Of a stretch of DNA of 64,000 nt, positions 9,998 to 21,500 are shown in pieces (the first letter of the stretch is position 1; each line of letters opens with the position of its first letter). The stretch spans positions 2,542,001 to 2,606,000 of the forward strand of contig JAHRBS010000007.1 of NCBI GenBank assembly GCA_024305745.1. Direction: 5' to 3'. The stretch comes from Polyporus tsugae (Eukaryota > Basidiomycota > Agaricomycetes > Polyporales > Polyporaceae). A program made the translations under genes and the position numbers. Under the pieces are notes generated by a model. That model made no database searches. It had not been told where the DNA came from and saw only the letters and a program-made list of their open reading frames with translations.

Positions 9998-10686
9998 ATG
10001 GAGGAAGGCACTAAGACCAAGAAAACTATCTTCGTCGGCGGAATCGGCGACGATGTCGACGAGGCCGTCATCATCGAGAACTTCGCCACCTTCGGTGCGC
10101 CCCACATCTTCCTCCGTGGACGCCTTTTCCTCATGTCTTCGTCTCAGGCGACGTACTCGAAGTACAGCTACCGCCAGCCCCGGCTAACCCCTCCAATCCT
10201 AACGGTTTGTGTCCTACATCGGTGCACTATTTTTATACTGATAGATATGTATGGCGTTACCATATGCTTACAGAGACGAAACACCGAGGATTCGCATTCG
10301 TTACGTATGCATCTCCGGCCGACGCTCAAGATGCCATTGACAACATGGACCTCAACGAACTCAATGGCCGCGTGTTGAGGGTGAACCTCGCGCGTCCCAT
10401 GAAAGGCCCCACCCAAGCGGCTGGCAACAGAGCCCGTGCGTGTCCACGATTACCCAAAGTTCGGCCGACGACGCTGACCCTCGCACAGTCTGGGAGTCTG
10501 AGGAGTGGCTCCACAAGCATGCGAAGCCCCTCTCACAAAGTGGTGGTATGGACCATTCAGTCAGGTTGTACAGAAATCATTCTCACATCTACTCTAGGTG
10601 CCGCGCTACGAAGTCATGGGAATGAAGGCTCCGAGGAGGCCGCAGAGGGTGAAGGCGGCGGCGATGACGATGCCATGGAAGAATGA
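9998..10686 (+). CDS. Small single-RRM RNA-binding protein, similar to the cyclophilin E RRM
   Basis: Five exons (9998-10094, 10148-10204, 10274-10435, 10489-10545, 10598-10686) join to 153 residues. A single RRM fills residues about 8-88: RNP2 is [11 protein letters not shown]1 is [11 protein letters not shown], and the acidic loop reads [18 protein letters not shown]. After the RRM come [15 protein letters not shown], then [14 protein letters not shown], then a Gly/Glu/Asp-rich tail ending DDDAMEE. The RRM and the following WLHKHA-type linker resemble the N-terminal half of cyclophilin E (CYP33/PPIE), but no peptidyl-prolyl isomerase domain follows before the stop. Inference: a spliceosome-associated or mRNA-binding factor. 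The exact ortholog is uncertain. The junction ending exon 3 leaves a Leu codon (CTC) spanning the intron and is the least certain splice. Confidence 0.82.
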
Positions 10687-10887
10687 CACTCTTTCCACGA
10701 TCCTGTACTGTAGTCCTAGATGTACAAAATGCATATTCATACTCTTCTATACCAGAAATTGACCAATACAATTCACACGTTCAACAGCGATACCAGCATG
10801 AATTCTCATGCTCTAAAATCCATTAGGGAACGCTACAAGTACACACAACATGATACACGTGCAGAGCATAAAGGTCGTCAAAGCAAG

Positions 10888-11735
10888 CTACAAACCCGAA
10901 CCAGCAGGATGCATGTCGGGCTCGTCGAACTGCGCGCGTGCCCGCTTGATGTCTTCCTGCATGAACAACAGCTCTTCCATACGCGCGAGCTTCTTCGCAT
11001 CCGGCAGGCAGGACATTGCGCGACGTATATCCTCAACCGACAGACGGGACTTCTTTCCACCCCCTGACGCTACCTGGCACTGCGCCATTGTCCTAGATCA
11101 GCCAAGAAAGATGCTCCTGAGAATGAGCATGGGACGTACGACGTCCATGATGTACTCTATCAGGATCTCCTCCATGACGTTCACTGAGTCGCTCGCGGGA
11201 TTACGGTCGTCTCCGAACCCATACATTAGGTTCCGCACTGGGGTATGAAGGGGGTCAGAACGACTTCCAGAGGCAAATGGGCGAGGCACGTACATTCTTT
11301 TGTGAACAATCCCTTGTAATTGGAGCCCTTCCGTGTACTCCTCCCATACACAGCCGGGTCTCGGTTGTACGACGTGAATGTGTACGTGGAAGGAACAGGT
11401 GGACGAGGGGCAACGGATGGTGCAATAGCAGGGGTAGTAGTGACCGGTGTGGACGAAGTGGAGGCTTGTGCCGGTGTGATGGTTGTGCTCGTCGCGGGTT
11501 TTGGAGCGATGGCTTGTGTCTGCTGCTGCTGGTGTTGCTGTGGATAGTAGCTGTAGCCATGGTAAGGCCAAGCAGCCCCGTAGCTCGTCACCGCCGTTGG
11601 AGGGGCATATGGCTGGTATGATGTGGTTGGGTATGCCCCTGACTGCTGTGGATGCGGTGCGTAGGTGCCAGGAGTTTGTGAATGGTATGGGTATGGGTAC
11701 GTCGTCCCAGTAGTTGAGTAGGGATAGTGTGCCAT
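10888..11735 (-). CDS. TAF13: TFIID subunit TAF13 with a Tyr/Pro/Gln-rich N-terminal extension
   Basis: Exons 11294-11735, 11140-11237 and 10888-11079 (minus) give 243 residues. The C-terminal third is a histone-fold TAF13: LRNLMYGFGDDRNPASD, VNVMEEILIEYIMDV, KKSRLSVEDIRRAM, LPDAKKLARMEELLFMQEDI. In TFIID, TAF13 pairs with TAF11 and helps dock TBP. Unlike yeast and animal TAF13 (about 125-170 residues, almost all histone fold), about 150 residues precede the fold here. They are rich in Tyr, Pro, Gln, Ser and Thr (MAHYPYSTTGTTYPYPYHS, YYPQQHQQQQTQ), ending in STRKGSNYKGLFTKE. Start chosen at the first Met of this exon that has a good context (GCCATGG reads as cATGGC). The third exon begins at TGC, so the Met at 11088 is an intron-exon shadow. 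It diverges from RRP4 over 220 bases. Confidence 0.92.
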
Positions 11736-11955
11736 GGTAGTGAATCCGGTTGAGAGAGGAGCGTCGGTGCGCGTACTGTACTCAAGGTGTGGCAAAAGTA
11801 GGCGCCTCACTAGTACTGTGGCGCAAGATCCAGATCTGCGTAAGGTCTCTCCCTCCCTCACACTATCCTTGCTCTCGGTTCACGGCCAAAGGATTTTTGG
11901 TTGTTATTCTATTTCGCCTACAAATCTTCACCACGGACGAGCCTAATCCATTCAA
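11736..11955. promoter_or_regulatory. Divergent promoter, TAF13 / RRP4
   Basis: The 220 bases between the TAF13 ATG (minus) and the RRP4 ATG (plus) must serve both genes. A pyrimidine-rich run (CTCTCCCTCCCTCACACTATCCTT-like, kept short here) lies at about 11848-11873. No TATA box is clear. Confidence 0.55.
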
Positions 11956-13239
11956 ATGATCTCGTTCGCGTCTTTCCCTTCAACTTTCGAGGCATCCGGG
12001 AGCTATGCGAGCACAAGGCACCACCCAGATGTCGAGGACGACATCCACATGGATCTCGACGAGGACGACTTTGACGAGGGTGTGCAAAGGATAACGGGGC
12101 CCGGAGAGTCCATCACGTCTTCACATGCTTTCATGCGGTATGTGCACTTTCCGCCGCATGAGACGCGGTCCACCGCTCATCTCATGCAGGGGCCACGGAA
12201 CGTACGTCAACAACGAGGAGGTCATTGCGTCCGTATCCGGGACCGTGGAACGCGTGAACAAGCTCATCACTGTGCGCGCGGTACGCAGCAGGTATACGCA
12301 CTGTGTCGTCCTGCCGCCATCCTGATTCCTGACCCTCATAAAACTCAAGGTATAACCCCGAGGTCGGAGACCTGGTAGTCGGGCGGATCACCGAGGTACG
12401 TGAACATCATCGAGTTTATAATTGTGCTCGCCGCTCAGGTAGCGTAGGTGCAACCGCGTCGATGGAAGGTGGATGCGAACTCGCGACAGGACGCAGTTCT
12501 TATGCTGTCCTCCGTAAACCTACCCGGAGGTGTTCAGGTGCGTACCACTCAATCCATTGTTCTCTGTCCTGTTCTCATGCTCTTGTAGCGCAGAAAACTC
12601 GAGAGTGACGAGCTGCAAATGCGGACATTCTTCGAAGAGGGAGACCTGCTAGTCGCTGAGGTGCAGGCTTTCTTCGCCGATGGCGCTATGTCCCTCCACA
12701 CGCGTTCGCTGCGATACGGAAAGGTGCGCATGCCATTATAAGCGATCGACGTGCGCATATATTCATACTCTCCCATCCACGTAGCTTCGAAACGGACAAC
12801 TGGTGACCGTCCCGCCGATCCTGATTCGGCGACTGAAGTCGCACTTCGTCTCTCTACCTTGTGGAGTGGATCTCATCCTCGGACTCAACGGTTACATCTG
12901 GGTCAGCAAGCACGTCAAAGAGAGCGATCAGGAGGGCGAGGAAGGCTTCGACGCAGAGGCCGTATACTCGAATAGAAACGATGTGAGTAGCCCCGACGTA
13001 ATCTAGCGCATCACTTACGAGCGTGCACGTAGGACATTGACGATGCTACACGCGCTGCAATATCCCGCGTCAGCAATATCATCAAGGTACTGGCCTCTCA
13101 CTTCATCCCTCTGACGGACGTCGTACTCCTAGAGGCATATGAGTGGGCCGTCGAACAAGAGAGCAGTGTTAAGGATCTCGTGCTTGATGAGGTCGGGGAG
13201 AACTTGGTAGTGAGCTTAGGTTCGGGCATGCGGCAATAA
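11956..13239 (+). CDS. RRP4: Exosome cap subunit RRP4 (EXOSC2)
   Basis: RNA-binding S1/KH cap protein of the RNA exosome, which guides substrates into the ring. Seven exons (11956-12137, 12190-12291, 12350-12395, 12448-12537, 12589-12723, 12785-12982, 13033-13239) join in frame to 319 residues, the normal family size. Landmarks in order: an acidic N-tail; [19 protein letters not shown] (N-terminal domain, the RGHGTY motif typical of Rrp4); S1 domain with [39 protein letters not shown] and [41 protein letters not shown]; then the KH-like region with [19 protein letters not shown] and [10 protein letters not shown]. All introns are 50-61 bases and GT-AG. It lies about 6 kb from MTR3, another exosome subunit. 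Confidence 0.95.
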
Positions 13240-13349
13240 ATATCTGGACACGATTTGGTAGTTCTCATCCCAAGCGAAAAATGCGAATACACGAAAGCAG
13301 CATGCAACACGTCAAAATACCAAGACGGCTTCTTCCTATACAACCTAAA

Positions 13350-15200
13350 TCAATCCGAATCCACGTCATCTCCCCTCGCACCCTTGACCTCCAGATGCCG
13401 CGCATTCTCCATCATCGTCTTGATCTCCTGCCATTGGATGTTGATGACCTGCCGTTCGTCGAGCCAGTCCATGATCGCGTCCGCGTCGCTGAGGTCCGCT
13501 GGTGGTTGCTTCCCCTTCGCGTACGCCACGCGCACGAAGCTGCGCTCTTCCTGGCCAGCCTTCAGACTCTCCACTTCGTCTCGCAGGGCGTGGAAGAGGT
13601 GGTACTGCGAAGTCTCGATCAGTTGTTGTATGTGAGGCCGGTGGGACTAGTGGCATACCTCCCAGTGGGTGAATTGATGGTAAGTGCGAGTTCTCTTGGC
13701 GCAGAACCGACCGAAGTCGAACTCTTTCTTCACTTCTCCTGATTCCTCTTCCTCGTCGGAGCTGGGTTCATCAGCGATGGTCTAATGGCTTGGTTTCAGG
13801 TTGTGATCGAGAAGCAGATACTGATCCTGCACCCACCTCATAGGTCTGAGGATCGTACGGCTCTCCACTGAGCCTGCCTTGAATGGTTGACTTGCGGCCG
13901 CCAAGGTTGCAGGCGTCACAACCCAGGGTTGTGAACTCGAGATGTTGTGATTCGAAGTTCGGGTATGTGTCCAGAGCTTTGCGGAACCTCGGCTTCCATG
14001 TCGACCCGGCGACAAGGGAGTCACGCATCCCATACAGCTTCCTCCGCGCGATCTTCAGAGGCACAGAGAAGTACTGATCTGTTGGTAGTACGAAGAGTTG
14101 AAGTTCAGTCATGGAATGGACACCAATGGTGCGTACTTTCTCGGAGCTTGGCTGCAGCCTCTTCTCTGTCTTCTGGGTCGTGGACGAGTATATGAACGAA
14201 CATTTGGCAGACGATCTTGAAGTGATGGAGGAGGTCCTGATAGGTGCCCATGCTGAACTCCGCGGGGAGATCGACGACCTGAGCAGAATCATCCTCCACA
14301 ATGAATGTATCCTCCTCATCCTCCTCTTCTGCGTCTTCTTCGCCGTTAGAGTCTTCAGCCCCGTTGTCAGGTCTAGCGCCAGCAAAGGGGGCAGCCTCTT
14401 CCTCTTCCTCGTGTTCCTCTCCTTCTGACTCTGACTGGATGGTCTCTCCGCGCTTCTTGCCTGCAGGGCATACACGTCAGATGAATAGTAACGACAGAGT
14501 TATGGGCGTCCTTACGTCTGAGCTTCTCCAAGTTCTTCTGGAAAGCTGAACGCTTGTCTCGCGTCCTGAGTCGCGAGTCAATGATTCCTAGGCCGATACA
14601 ATGTAATCGAGAGAACAGAGAGCGCTATTAGAAGGACATACTGGCTTCGTCCACTTCGTCCATGAGGTCGTCCTCCTCAGGCGTTGGCGGTCTTTTGCCC
14701 TTGACCAACTTGCGCTTCTTCAATGGTCGGAGCTCTTCCTCTTCGTCCGAGTCGAGCACCGCAGCAGCCGACTTCTTCCCCGCCCGCTTCCCCTTCCGTA
14801 CATACAGCTCTTGCGCCTCCTCACTCGCCGATGATGGCGCGGACGCGGATTCGACGCTGTGCGCCCTCTTCGTGCGCTTCTTCCCCTTGCTGGAGAAGGT
14901 CGGGCGTGGCGGGAGGTCTCCCTCGTCCTCGCTGCTGCTGATTACGACGACCGGGGCCTCGAAGCGGATCGCACCTGCGTCACTGCTCTGACTCCCGTCC
15001 TCGTCTTCGTCGACGAGTATATGTGATGGTCCGGCTGCGTCCTCATCTGAATCCTTGGCCTTGGCCTTCCGCTTGCTGCGACTCCGCGTCTGAGGTCGTG
15101 CGGGAGATGATGGGTGCGTGGGAGAGCTGGAGAGGAAAACGTCGAGTTTTCTCTGTCTGAGCTTCTTTGGCGTAGTAGTATTCTGAGTTCTACGCGGCAT
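13350..15200 (-). CDS. Nuclear DUF4211-domain protein
   Basis: About 530 residues in several exons. The N-terminal 200 residues are disordered, with basic nuclear-signal clusters (MPRRTQNTTTPKKLRQRK, RSRSKRKAKAK, LKKRKLVKGKR) and acidic Ser clusters. A Glu-rich stretch follows. The C-terminal half is a DUF4211 domain: FIVEDDSAQVVDLPAEF, HFKIVCQMFVHILVHD, then YFSVPLKIARRKLYGMRDS, LVAGSTWKPRFRKALDTYP, then a Cys motif CDACNLGGR with a second half STIQGRLSGEPYD, and an end region YHLFHALRDEVESL. Known: DUF4211 occurs in fungal and plant-type nuclear proteins of poorly defined role, with the CxxC...GGR motif suggesting metal binding. Function here is not known; a chromatin role is inferred only from composition. 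It diverges from the giant C1 gene across 391 bases. Confidence 0.85.
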
Positions 15201-15591
15201 AGGGCCAGATATGCATTAGAGACAAGGCTCCAAAAGATGCAGGGTATTAACGAGAGGTGAAGGCAAGGTCTAAGCCGATGTCAGCACCGACGCGTAAGTG
15301 GCTGTGCCACATCGCCCGTCACATGCGACGTCTCCATTCACTGCCGGGAACACGACCGGCGGCGGCGGCGGCGGCGTTGCACCCGGACCAGTCGCGAACG
15401 ACTCGATTCTAACGCTGACTGCAGGGCGGTATCCTCTCAGCTTGTCAAAGGGCTCTTCTCGTGCATGTGCTGAAGCTTCCTGAAAATATGCTCTCTTGCT
15501 GAAACCATCTCTCAGCTGGCCCAGGAACATCTCTCCGCGGGATCACGCTACCGACCACTAACTAGTACTTGGTGCTTAGTTGTTCCTCATC
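15201..15591. promoter_or_regulatory. Divergent intergenic region with a GGC triplet repeat
   Basis: The 391 bases lie between the DUF4211 start (minus) and the C1-protein start (plus). A perfect (GGC)6 tract sits at 15358-15375. An 86-residue minus-strand frame (15270-15530) has a poly-Pro run only because it reads this repeat, so it is not called as a gene. Confidence 0.6.
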
Positions 15592-18500
15592 ATGGCCACT
15601 CCTAATGCACCTACTCTCCGTGTCGACACAAACTCAATAGGGCCATTCGTCATAGACTCGGGGCCTATCACGCAGTCCCCAAGTTCTCCTCGCTCGGCTG
15701 CCTTCGGAACATTCTCCCGCGACCGTGCTCGTAGCACCTCCCAATCCGTCCTCCCTTCCTTCCGCATATCTGGGACCAACGATGTCGACAAGGTCACCGA
15801 TTCAGCGCCCTCCACGCAGAAACATGCATCCATACCTCCCGGCATGACTCGGGCCCGAAACGAGTCCCGCAAGCTCCTCGCTCACATCCTTTCCCAACTG
15901 CACGGCAGGCCAGGGCCTCCTTCCCTGCTTACCACCCTTGTTTTCGGTTCTGCACAAAACGAGAAGGCCAATGGGTCCGTCATCAAGTCCATGAGAGGTG
16001 CAGTCAAGTATACAAGGAACTTGCCCGCCCGGCGTACCCACCAGCCTGTCCCTCAAGATGATACGGACTCGGAGGAAGAAGATGCGGAAGTATTCAGCAC
16101 CGATACCACCCTAGACCTCATGAACCAATTGAAGGATGTTCTTGTACTGTCTATAGCGCATACTTGGGACATTTTCTATGACAGGTGAGCTCACAGACAG
16201 TCAAACACAGACACTGCTCAACTATTACTGTTTACTAGTGCGCCTCAAACGCAGCGCAGCAATAGCGAGAGGCTCAAGGACTCCTTTATGCGTCGAAGAA
16301 GTCTATCAGTGGGACGGAACTCACGATCTCGTTCGCCTTCCATTGGCTTTGGCGATTCCGAAGGTGTCGTCCGCGCCCCACAACTACTATCCCAATGTAT
16401 ATCCATTCTTGCATCCGTAATTGCCGAGGATTGTCGCTTCAACATAACAGCACCCCGTCCATCCCGACCCCCCAACTCTCTCCAGTTTGCCGTCCTCGAT
16501 GTGGCGAGGTTCTTGCTACACACCCATCGCCATGATCCACGAATCATCTCCCAAATTGGGTTTGCCCTGCTACCGGCCTTCCTGACCTTCAGTCCTGAGA
16601 TGCATACTCGACTCCTCGGGTTCTTTGATGATGGCGTGGTCGGTAATTTGTTGGCCGACCTAAGGACCTTCCAGGGCACTAGACAGATTCCCTCCCCCTC
16701 CGCAGGTGCGAAACTGTGCCTAATAGTGAGATTCGGAGCTGGGAGCTAAGTGTTCAATACTCATCAGATCTGTCATATGGCGATCCTACCTCCAATGATG
16801 AGCCACCCATGGTATCCATTCTCGTAGATGAAGTCAAGGAGGATCCCGCGAATGCCGATTCAAACTGGCGACGTTGGATGAAGTCTTTGTCGCCTGAAGA
16901 TGTCGCAATTCGGTCCACTTCCGCTCCCTTGCAAGACCTTGCTGTATACCATCTATCCTCCATCATACCCCCGCTCCTCGCTGCTATCCTCGAGAACATC
17001 GACCTCACTACGGTGAACTCGTCGACGCTTCATAGGTTCCACCGCCTCCTCAGTCGCATTGCCGAGAGCAAACCGGATGCGTACCTGGACGCCCTCGCCG
17101 TCGTTGCTTATCATACCCCTCGTGCCCGGCGTGCCGCCATCTCTATCCTACTCTCCTACTGGCCGCACGCTGTGGGGCACCTGACCGTCACCAAGCCTTT
17201 CCCTGCTATCAACTACCACGAAGCCATCACACGCGAAACCCAAGGCGTGGGCGTCTCTCGCCGAAACCACATCCATCCTTACTCACACCAGTTCGTCCCA
17301 TGGCGCTTCCAGGTGTCCGGCCCCAGCATCTTCGCCGGGGTCTCACAGAATGACTGCCACTCATGCGCGAACACCATCGAAGGTTTCGGCTTGCTGTGCC
17401 CCATGTGCATGTGCGTGGTCCACTTCGACTGCTATGACTATCCCGAGGGCAGTTTCTTCACGCAGTACGGCGTCGCCGCGGATACCAGCGTACAGAAGGT
17501 CGCCGTGCACCGTTTCTCACACGTTCTGTCCCAGCGACACTGCGCTGGACCCGACGTCGTACACAAGGAGCAACACGCGTTCAGGCCGATCAACCTGTTC
17601 AGCTTGACGTTGTGCTTCGTCTGCAAGCAGCCGCTGTGGGGGCCCGTGGTGCAGGCGCTCAAATGTGGGTCATGCAAGCAATTCATCCACTCGACCTGTC
17701 TGAAGAGGGCCACCTCCGAGGACCTGCCGAAATGTCGGTCGACGGTGGTCGACGACACGTACATGACGATCTCGTGGAAGGCTCTGCGCCAGTCGTTCGC
17801 AGACCACTACCGGGACGTGTTTCTCACCGAGGCGGATCTCCCCAACCGGACGTACGAGGAGATCTCCGTTTTCCTCGCTGTGCTATGGACCCAGCTGCAT
17901 ATCCTGACGAACGGGTTGGCATTGGGGTCCATTGTCGTGAAGCAGGGTAACAAAGCTACGGAGGACAAGCACCTGGACGAGTTCGAGCTGCACTACCTAG
18001 TCAACCTCTACCAGGCCTACCTCGCCTCGCGATCCCCTCCGGTTTCCCAAGCCCTCTCCGACCACCTTGACGAGAATCGCCTACGCCCTGCGGACGCACA
18101 GATGTTCTTCGACTGGAAGGTATTGACATTCGTTGTCAGTGTCATCAAGACTCCTCCTTCCAGCTTGGACGGCGCCAACTTCTCCTCGACAGACCTGCTT
18201 GCGCCGAGCCACCCGGGCCAGGACAACGACGAGGACAGCGGACACCCGTATGAAGTGCTCACGCTCGCGCACATGCGCGACCAGCTCGGCGACCAGCTGC
18301 ACCTCCACTCGGAGGTCGCCGCGAAGTACCTCCTCTCGCACCTGCTGCACCTGGGCTTCTTCCAGCGCGTGGACGCGCAGGGGGTACTGTTTGACGGGGG
18401 ACCGCACCCGGAGCGTCTGCAGTGCGCGTTCCCCATCCCTGTCGGCCTCGAAGTGTCAACGGAGGTCGAGACGTTGGTCGCATCAATTGAGGCCTGCCTG

Positions 18501-21500
18501 TTGGACATCGACTTGTCCGTCAACGAAGCTGGTCTACTGCTCCTGTGCCGCAAGGTCTGGCCGGATGGGATGCTCACGGACTATGCGCTGCGGCGTTTGT
18601 CGAAGGCAGTCTTATCCTGGGTCCTTTCAGAGGTTAGTAATTATCTATTATGGAGTATCTCTTTGCTGACAGACGATGCAGGACGACGACCTGGCCACGA
18701 TGCTTCGCGACTATATCGCCCGTGGGCTGAGCATCCCTGGCGTGCGCTCCGGGGCCGACGTCCAACCGTGGCCGAACGCTACCCAGTCCCGACCAAACGC
18801 CTCCGCCAGCGCAAACAACGGCGGCGACTACGTGGCGGGAAGACGTGCGCTTGCCTCTCGTTACGCCGCGAGGTGGCTATTGGCTTTGCATGACCAGGAC
18901 ATCGAGGCGTACGCAGTCATGGTATTAGACCTGTCAGTCGAACAAGCCCAGGAGCTCCCGGTAGCCGACGAGTTCTTCCTTGGGAAGGGCCGTGGTCTCG
19001 TCGAGAAGAGGCAGGTTGTCATCACGGAGCGGATCCTGCACCTGATCCTCAAACTCAGCCAAGCGTCCGTGCTTTTCACGACGTTCGACGACCTGTTCCA
19101 GAAGTGGCTAGACCGAGCTTCGTCTCTGGATATCGACCAGCAGATGGTGAGCACTTTGTCGGGTGTCATAAAACATTGCTGACGTCCCGGTGCCCCAATA
19201 GCCCATCGTTTCACTTTCCCGGCTGTTCAACCGCGAATTCGACACTGCATCCCAGCGGCTTAGCGCACTGGGCGATCCTCGCCTGACTATGACGGAGAGC
19301 CCCAGCCTCATGACGATCAACCCACTCAAGGTGATCGTCGACATCGCTACGAGGAGCAACGAAGGCTACGACAACACGCTACAATGGCTTTGCCTATTCG
19401 TCCGTTCTGGGATCGAAGTGTCCGTACCTACCTATATGGAGCTCGTCGGCCTGGGGAACAGGTTTGGCATCTCCCTCGAAGTCTGCTCGCTCCTGATCAA
19501 GTCGGCGCTGTGGTCTTGTTGGCTCAAATCCATGGGGCGTCAGGACTTGCAGACGGTCGTAGCGGCGATTCACGCAGGAATAGGTCCCCAATTGGTGGCG
19601 TACCTCCAAATGCATCATATGGTGTCCGAAGTGTAAGTCTCAACCTTCAAGGTTCTCGCTGCGGCGTCGTTACTCATCGCTGTTTACAGAGTGCAAGTCA
19701 TTCGGCAATCGTTGGCGACATGCCTGCTGCTGTATGGTTGCGACAGGACTTTCCTCATATCATCTAGCCTTATCTTGGAAAGCGAGGTCCAAGGTCTCCC
19801 TTCGAGGAGGAAGCTGAATGCGCGCGGGGCTACCGTCGCGGACCCGATCATAGTCAACTCGTCCATCATCGAAGCCTTGAAGTCGTACATCGAGATGGAT
19901 CTAGATGAGGTCTCTTGCGTCGCTGCCAAGTTTCTAGACGCATTCATGCACCACGCCGCACTGGTCGAGACATATGAGGTGGATAACTTCATTCTGCGAA
20001 ATGGCTCGGCGCTGTGTACCTGGTGAGTGATGGCTACTCTTAGAGGGGTATGGCTACTCATCGGAGCGGGAGTAGCATGTGGCAATTCTACGCTGTTCAA
20101 GCCGCAGAAATCTCAATCATACGAACGAAGCTCTTGCTGCGAATACTTGTCGTGGATGCCCAGCCTTTCCAGAGCCTCTTGGAGACCTTATTTGACAAGC
20201 GTGGAAGTTGGGAAGTTCGGTAAGTAAAACCCCAGGAAGTCCCGGAACATGCGCTGAGGGTGAGCAATGCAGCTTACAAGCAGTGGTTCGACTTTTCCGA
20301 GTGGTCGAGGACGTAACGAGCCCCGCGTTCGAGGTTGAAGACCGTCAATGGCGCTCTAGTGTCATAGATGTTTTCCGATACTTCTTCGCTGCATTGTGGG
20401 AGGACGATCGGGTACGTTTCTTCTTGTCTCACCGATCTTGAATGCTGAGAAGGTTCGTGTAGGAGGAAGTCAGGCTCGCTGTGGACATCTGGACACAGAC
20501 CCTTCAGGCCGCTCATTTTGAAGCGATTGCCCTCTGTTGGGATGAAGCACTTGCGAAATCTCCAATACCGGATCGTACGAAGCTTGTATCTTTCCTGAAT
20601 CAGCTCCGATCGCACTTCCCTCAGTGGAGACGTATGTGTTTTCTGGTGTGTGGAGTCTGGGCCAACTTTTTCATTCGTCCTCGCAGTGTTGTCGTGGGAT
20701 ATTTTACTCGAAGCGCTGTTGGAAACCGAGTTCATCCAAAGAAACGGCGACGACGAAGACGGACCCATGTCCGCTCATTTGGTGAGTGCTTCCGTTGCTG
20801 GATCTGGGCCATGGCGATCGCTGACAATGAACATAGTCCATGTACGGGCTGCCTTCCGCCTCTCGGAAGACAATGTTTGTCGACCCCGACTTGCAGTCTC
20901 TTCAGGCAAGTGATATGCTGGTTCACCAAAACCGCGTAATGAACCCATGGATATTTCCCAGAATTCGTTGATATCTCTCGCCCTCCGGATGGTTGCGGAG
21001 GGTATCCCCATCGAAGTCGGCCAGTTGCTCAAGCTCAAGGAACATCTCGCGCGGACAATAGGTTTCGCCGAGGTAGCCATTGTGGCTTTTGGGAACACAA
21101 ACCACTTCTGCGTCCGTTTTGGCAGCCTAGACGTCATTCCGGAAACCGCATATCCATGCCTCAACGAGCTCATGCTCACCCTGGACTCGGCGCAGTCCTA
21201 CAGCCTTGTCTCCTCGGTTATGGGCGGCCGTTACTCCGAAGACGAGGCTGGAGCACCTCTGCTAGTGGGATCAATCTTCGTTGACCTATTTTTGGAGGCT
21301 TTCAACCAATGCAGGAACCTAGAGACCCTTCCTCCGCTAGTCTTGAAGAATGTGTTGAAGTCACTGATCATCGTCGTCTACAAGCACGACTTCGACAGCA
21401 GGCCATTGAAGTTGTACCAGCCTCATCTTCGGCGGGCTGTCAAGCGAGCGTTGGATCTGCTGTTGGAGGAGCTCAGCTACGACTTACGGCAACTCGTTTT

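Noticed and set aside
10888..11088. 66-residue frame MAQCQVASGGG as an independent gene
   Set aside because: It is the last exon of TAF13; the acceptor lies just before TGC, so the MAQ residues are intron.
15270..15530. 86-residue minus-strand frame with a poly-Pro run
   Set aside because: The Pro run only reflects the GGC repeat read on the other strand; nothing else supports coding.
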